Shown: piece after piece, positions 50,350 through 51,374 of the stretch | Layout: the number at the start of each line of letters is the position of its first letter | Numbering within the stretch: position 1 is the stretch's first letter | Source of the DNA: DATGCT01 sp964495575 | Lineage (GTDB): Bacteria; Patescibacteriota; Minisyncoccia; UBA6257; GWB1-50-10 | DNA length: 51,374 nt | Direction of reading: 5' to 3' | Assembly: GCA_964495575.1 (NCBI GenBank) | Contig: CAZBVS010000002.1 | Location: 1-51,374 of the forward strand | The notes under the pieces: model-generated | Seen by the model: only the letters and a program-made list of their open reading frames with translations | The model's database searches: none | What the model was told of the DNA's origin: nothing | Translations under genes and position numbers: made by a program

Positions 50350-50916
50350 CTATATCACTATATTAATAAGTATAACTAATATCCCCACTGGAAGCCACAA
50401 TGAATAAAGTGGCATCCTTTCTTTAATCCCAAAAAACTTCTCTCTCACAAATGAAATACTCAAAGAAATCACCGCCATTAACAATAGATACCAAACCCAA
50501 CCCCAATACCAATTAGGATTCCCTAACAGAAATATTGATAAAGCAGCAAAATAAGGTTCCTCATTTTCAAAAAATCTAAACCCTTTCTTTCTGTTAAACT
50601 TCTTAGAAAGATACAAAAACAAAATCGCAACTCCAAAGGAAATTAAATAGTACAAACCAAAACGAATAAAGTGATGATTCAATAAGTAAAAAATATTTTC
50701 ATACGGTGGTAAAAAATAAACAAAAGGAGTTCCATTAGTTTTCCAAATAAAATACTGGGCCACGGTTAGAAACACATAATACAGAAAAACCATCCCAGAT
50801 GATCCAAAAAACAAAAACTTAACCCAGAACTCAGATCTAGCACTGGACCTTTCCCAAAATACTTGAATAACTAATCCTAATAAAAAAATTCCCAAACTCA
50901 AATAAATAGCACTCAT
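50350..50916 (-). CDS. Multi-pass membrane protein upstream of pilB
   Basis: The 188 residues have about six helices (YLSLGIFLLGLVIQVF, FLFFGSSGMVFLYYVFLTVA, YYLISFGVAILFLYL, YFAALSIFLLGN, WYWGWVWYLLLMAVISLSIS, SLWLPVGILVILINIVI), many tryptophans and tyrosines, and no catalytic motif I recognise. Its stop is 2 bases before pilB, so it is probably cotranscribed with the pilus genes and may help the machine in the membrane, which is inference. Confidence 0.65.
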   Translation of the reverse strand: MSAIYLSLGIFLLGLVIQVFWERSSARSEFWVKFLFFGSSGMVFLYYVFLTVAQYFIWKTNGTPFVYFLPPYENIFYLLNHHFIRFGLYYLISFGVAILFLYLSKKFNRKKGFRFFENEEPYFAALSIFLLGNPNWYWGWVWYLLLMAVISLSISFVREKFFGIKERMPLYSLWLPVGILVILINIVI

Positions 50917-50940
50917 ATATATTATTATAACAACAAATTA

Positions 50941-50966
50941 AAAACGGCTAAATAATTAGCCGTTTT
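50941..50966 (-). terminator. Terminator after the edge pilin gene
   Basis: AAAACGGCTAA (50941-50951) pairs with TTAGCCGTTTT (50956-50966), an 11-bp perfect stem around ATAA. On the minus strand it leads into TTTTTAATTTG. It separates the pilin from the downstream pilus operon. Confidence 0.88.
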
Positions 50967-50988
50967 CCACTAACTTAAAATCTCTTCT

Positions 50989-51374
50989 TTACCACAGATC
51001 TAAAGAAGGATCATTCCCTATCTCATACCAACCACTATCCTCTCCTCCATCAGTGCTCTCTACATCACTTCCTCCATCATTTGCATATCGGGTGCTCTCC
51101 ATCTTCGTCGCGATCTCATACTCCATACTATCATTAGCTTTATACGCATAAAACCAGTCAGTATCATTTACCGGATCAAGTGGTAATCGAGATAAAGGAG
51201 ACCCGCTAGAAATACTCGTAAAATCAATATTTACCCAACCACCACCATCTACAGCTGTAGAGGTCGTGACTGTAGTACAACTCCCAGAAGGAAGTGTACC
51301 ATCAGCTGTACACCTACTTGTGTTTGTAAAACTTGGACTATTAGTATCTGCTAAATACAATGCTATTGCGCTAT
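50989..51374 (-). CDS. Type IV pilin (PilA-like), N-terminus beyond the window edge
   Basis: The reading frame runs off the window at 51374, so the prepilin leader and first helix are missing. The internal TTG at 51360 is not the start: in-frame residues SAIA precede it, giving SAIALYLADTNSPSF, the end of the pilin alpha helix. The rest shows the CPR pilin globular part: a Cys pair (RCTADGTLPSGSC), GWVNIDF, LSRLPLDPVND, WFYAYKANDSMEYEIATKME, and an acidic, aspartate-rich end. It ends before a strong terminator and is probably the major pilin, transcribed separately from pilB-pilC. Confidence 0.8.
   Translation of the reverse strand, partial: SAIALYLADTNSPSFTNTSRCTADGTLPSGSCTTVTTSTAVDGGGWVNIDFTSISSGSPLSRLPLDPVNDTDWFYAYKANDSMEYEIATKMESTRYANDGGSDVESTDGGEDSGWYEIGNDPSLDLW

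Overview
The window looks like a chromosomal segment of a Candidate Phyla Radiation (Patescibacteria) bacterium, most likely a Paceibacteria/Parcubacteria-type lineage. It has low GC, compact and often overlapping genes, almost no Shine-Dalgarno sequences, a single Xer recombinase and single-copy housekeeping genes. It also carries the CPR-typical set of type IV pilus genes, a HerA/VirB4-like membrane ATPase, lean peptidoglycan enzymes, lower-glycolysis enzymes, and short versions of DprA and Rel. TGA is used as a stop (folA, pcm), so this is not the recoded Gracilibacteria/Absconditabacteria branch. The assignment rests on gene content and style; no 16S gene is present.

Layout. 0-9.5 kb: a 5'-incomplete parB whose first ~110 bp look foreign; rel on the other strand; CIRCE-controlled groES-groEL; a divergent folA; dprA-topA on the minus strand; a PilO-like gene and a small membrane protein running directly into tRNA-Ile. 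9.6-14 kb: an Shine-Dalgarno-led coiled-coil lipoprotein, tRNA-Ala, a small RNA with its own promoter and terminator (about 10569-10699), wecB, murA and an orphan membrane protein. 14-23.7 kb (plus strand): pcm, a DoxX-like protein, scpA-scpB, a D,D-carboxypeptidase and mraY; then a D-aminoacylase-like protein lacking its metal ligands, ftsW, pgk, a DHH phosphoesterase, rnhA, and finally rnpB under a consensus promoter.

23.7-26.6 kb: a PD-(D/E)XK nuclease, a small membrane protein, xer, and a 620-bp very AT-rich gene-free stretch with helically phased AAACAY repeats. 26.6-51.4 kb (all minus strand): a secreted protein, an M23 murein hydrolase, gltX, rpsR-ssb-rpsF, rpoC-rpoB, mltG, rodA, a membrane-anchored protein, tpiA, a degenerate GT2-like protein, the HerA-like ATPase with a coiled-coil partner, two prepilins each carrying a LamG domain, pilC, pilB, a membrane protein, and a pilin cut by the window edge.

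How it fits together: most of the window serves cell-envelope growth (MurA, MraY, FtsW, RodA, MltG, D,D-carboxypeptidase, M23), surface attachment and pili (PilB, PilC, PilO-like, LamG pilins), and core information processing (RNA polymerase, ribosomal proteins, SSB, TopA, ScpAB, ParB, RNase P). The most promising new observations are the small RNA, whose predicted loop is complementary to the Shine-Dalgarno of the few genes that have one; the two tandem pilin-LamG fusions; the metal-ligand-free amidohydrolase inside the cell-wall cluster; and the phased repeat array beside xer.
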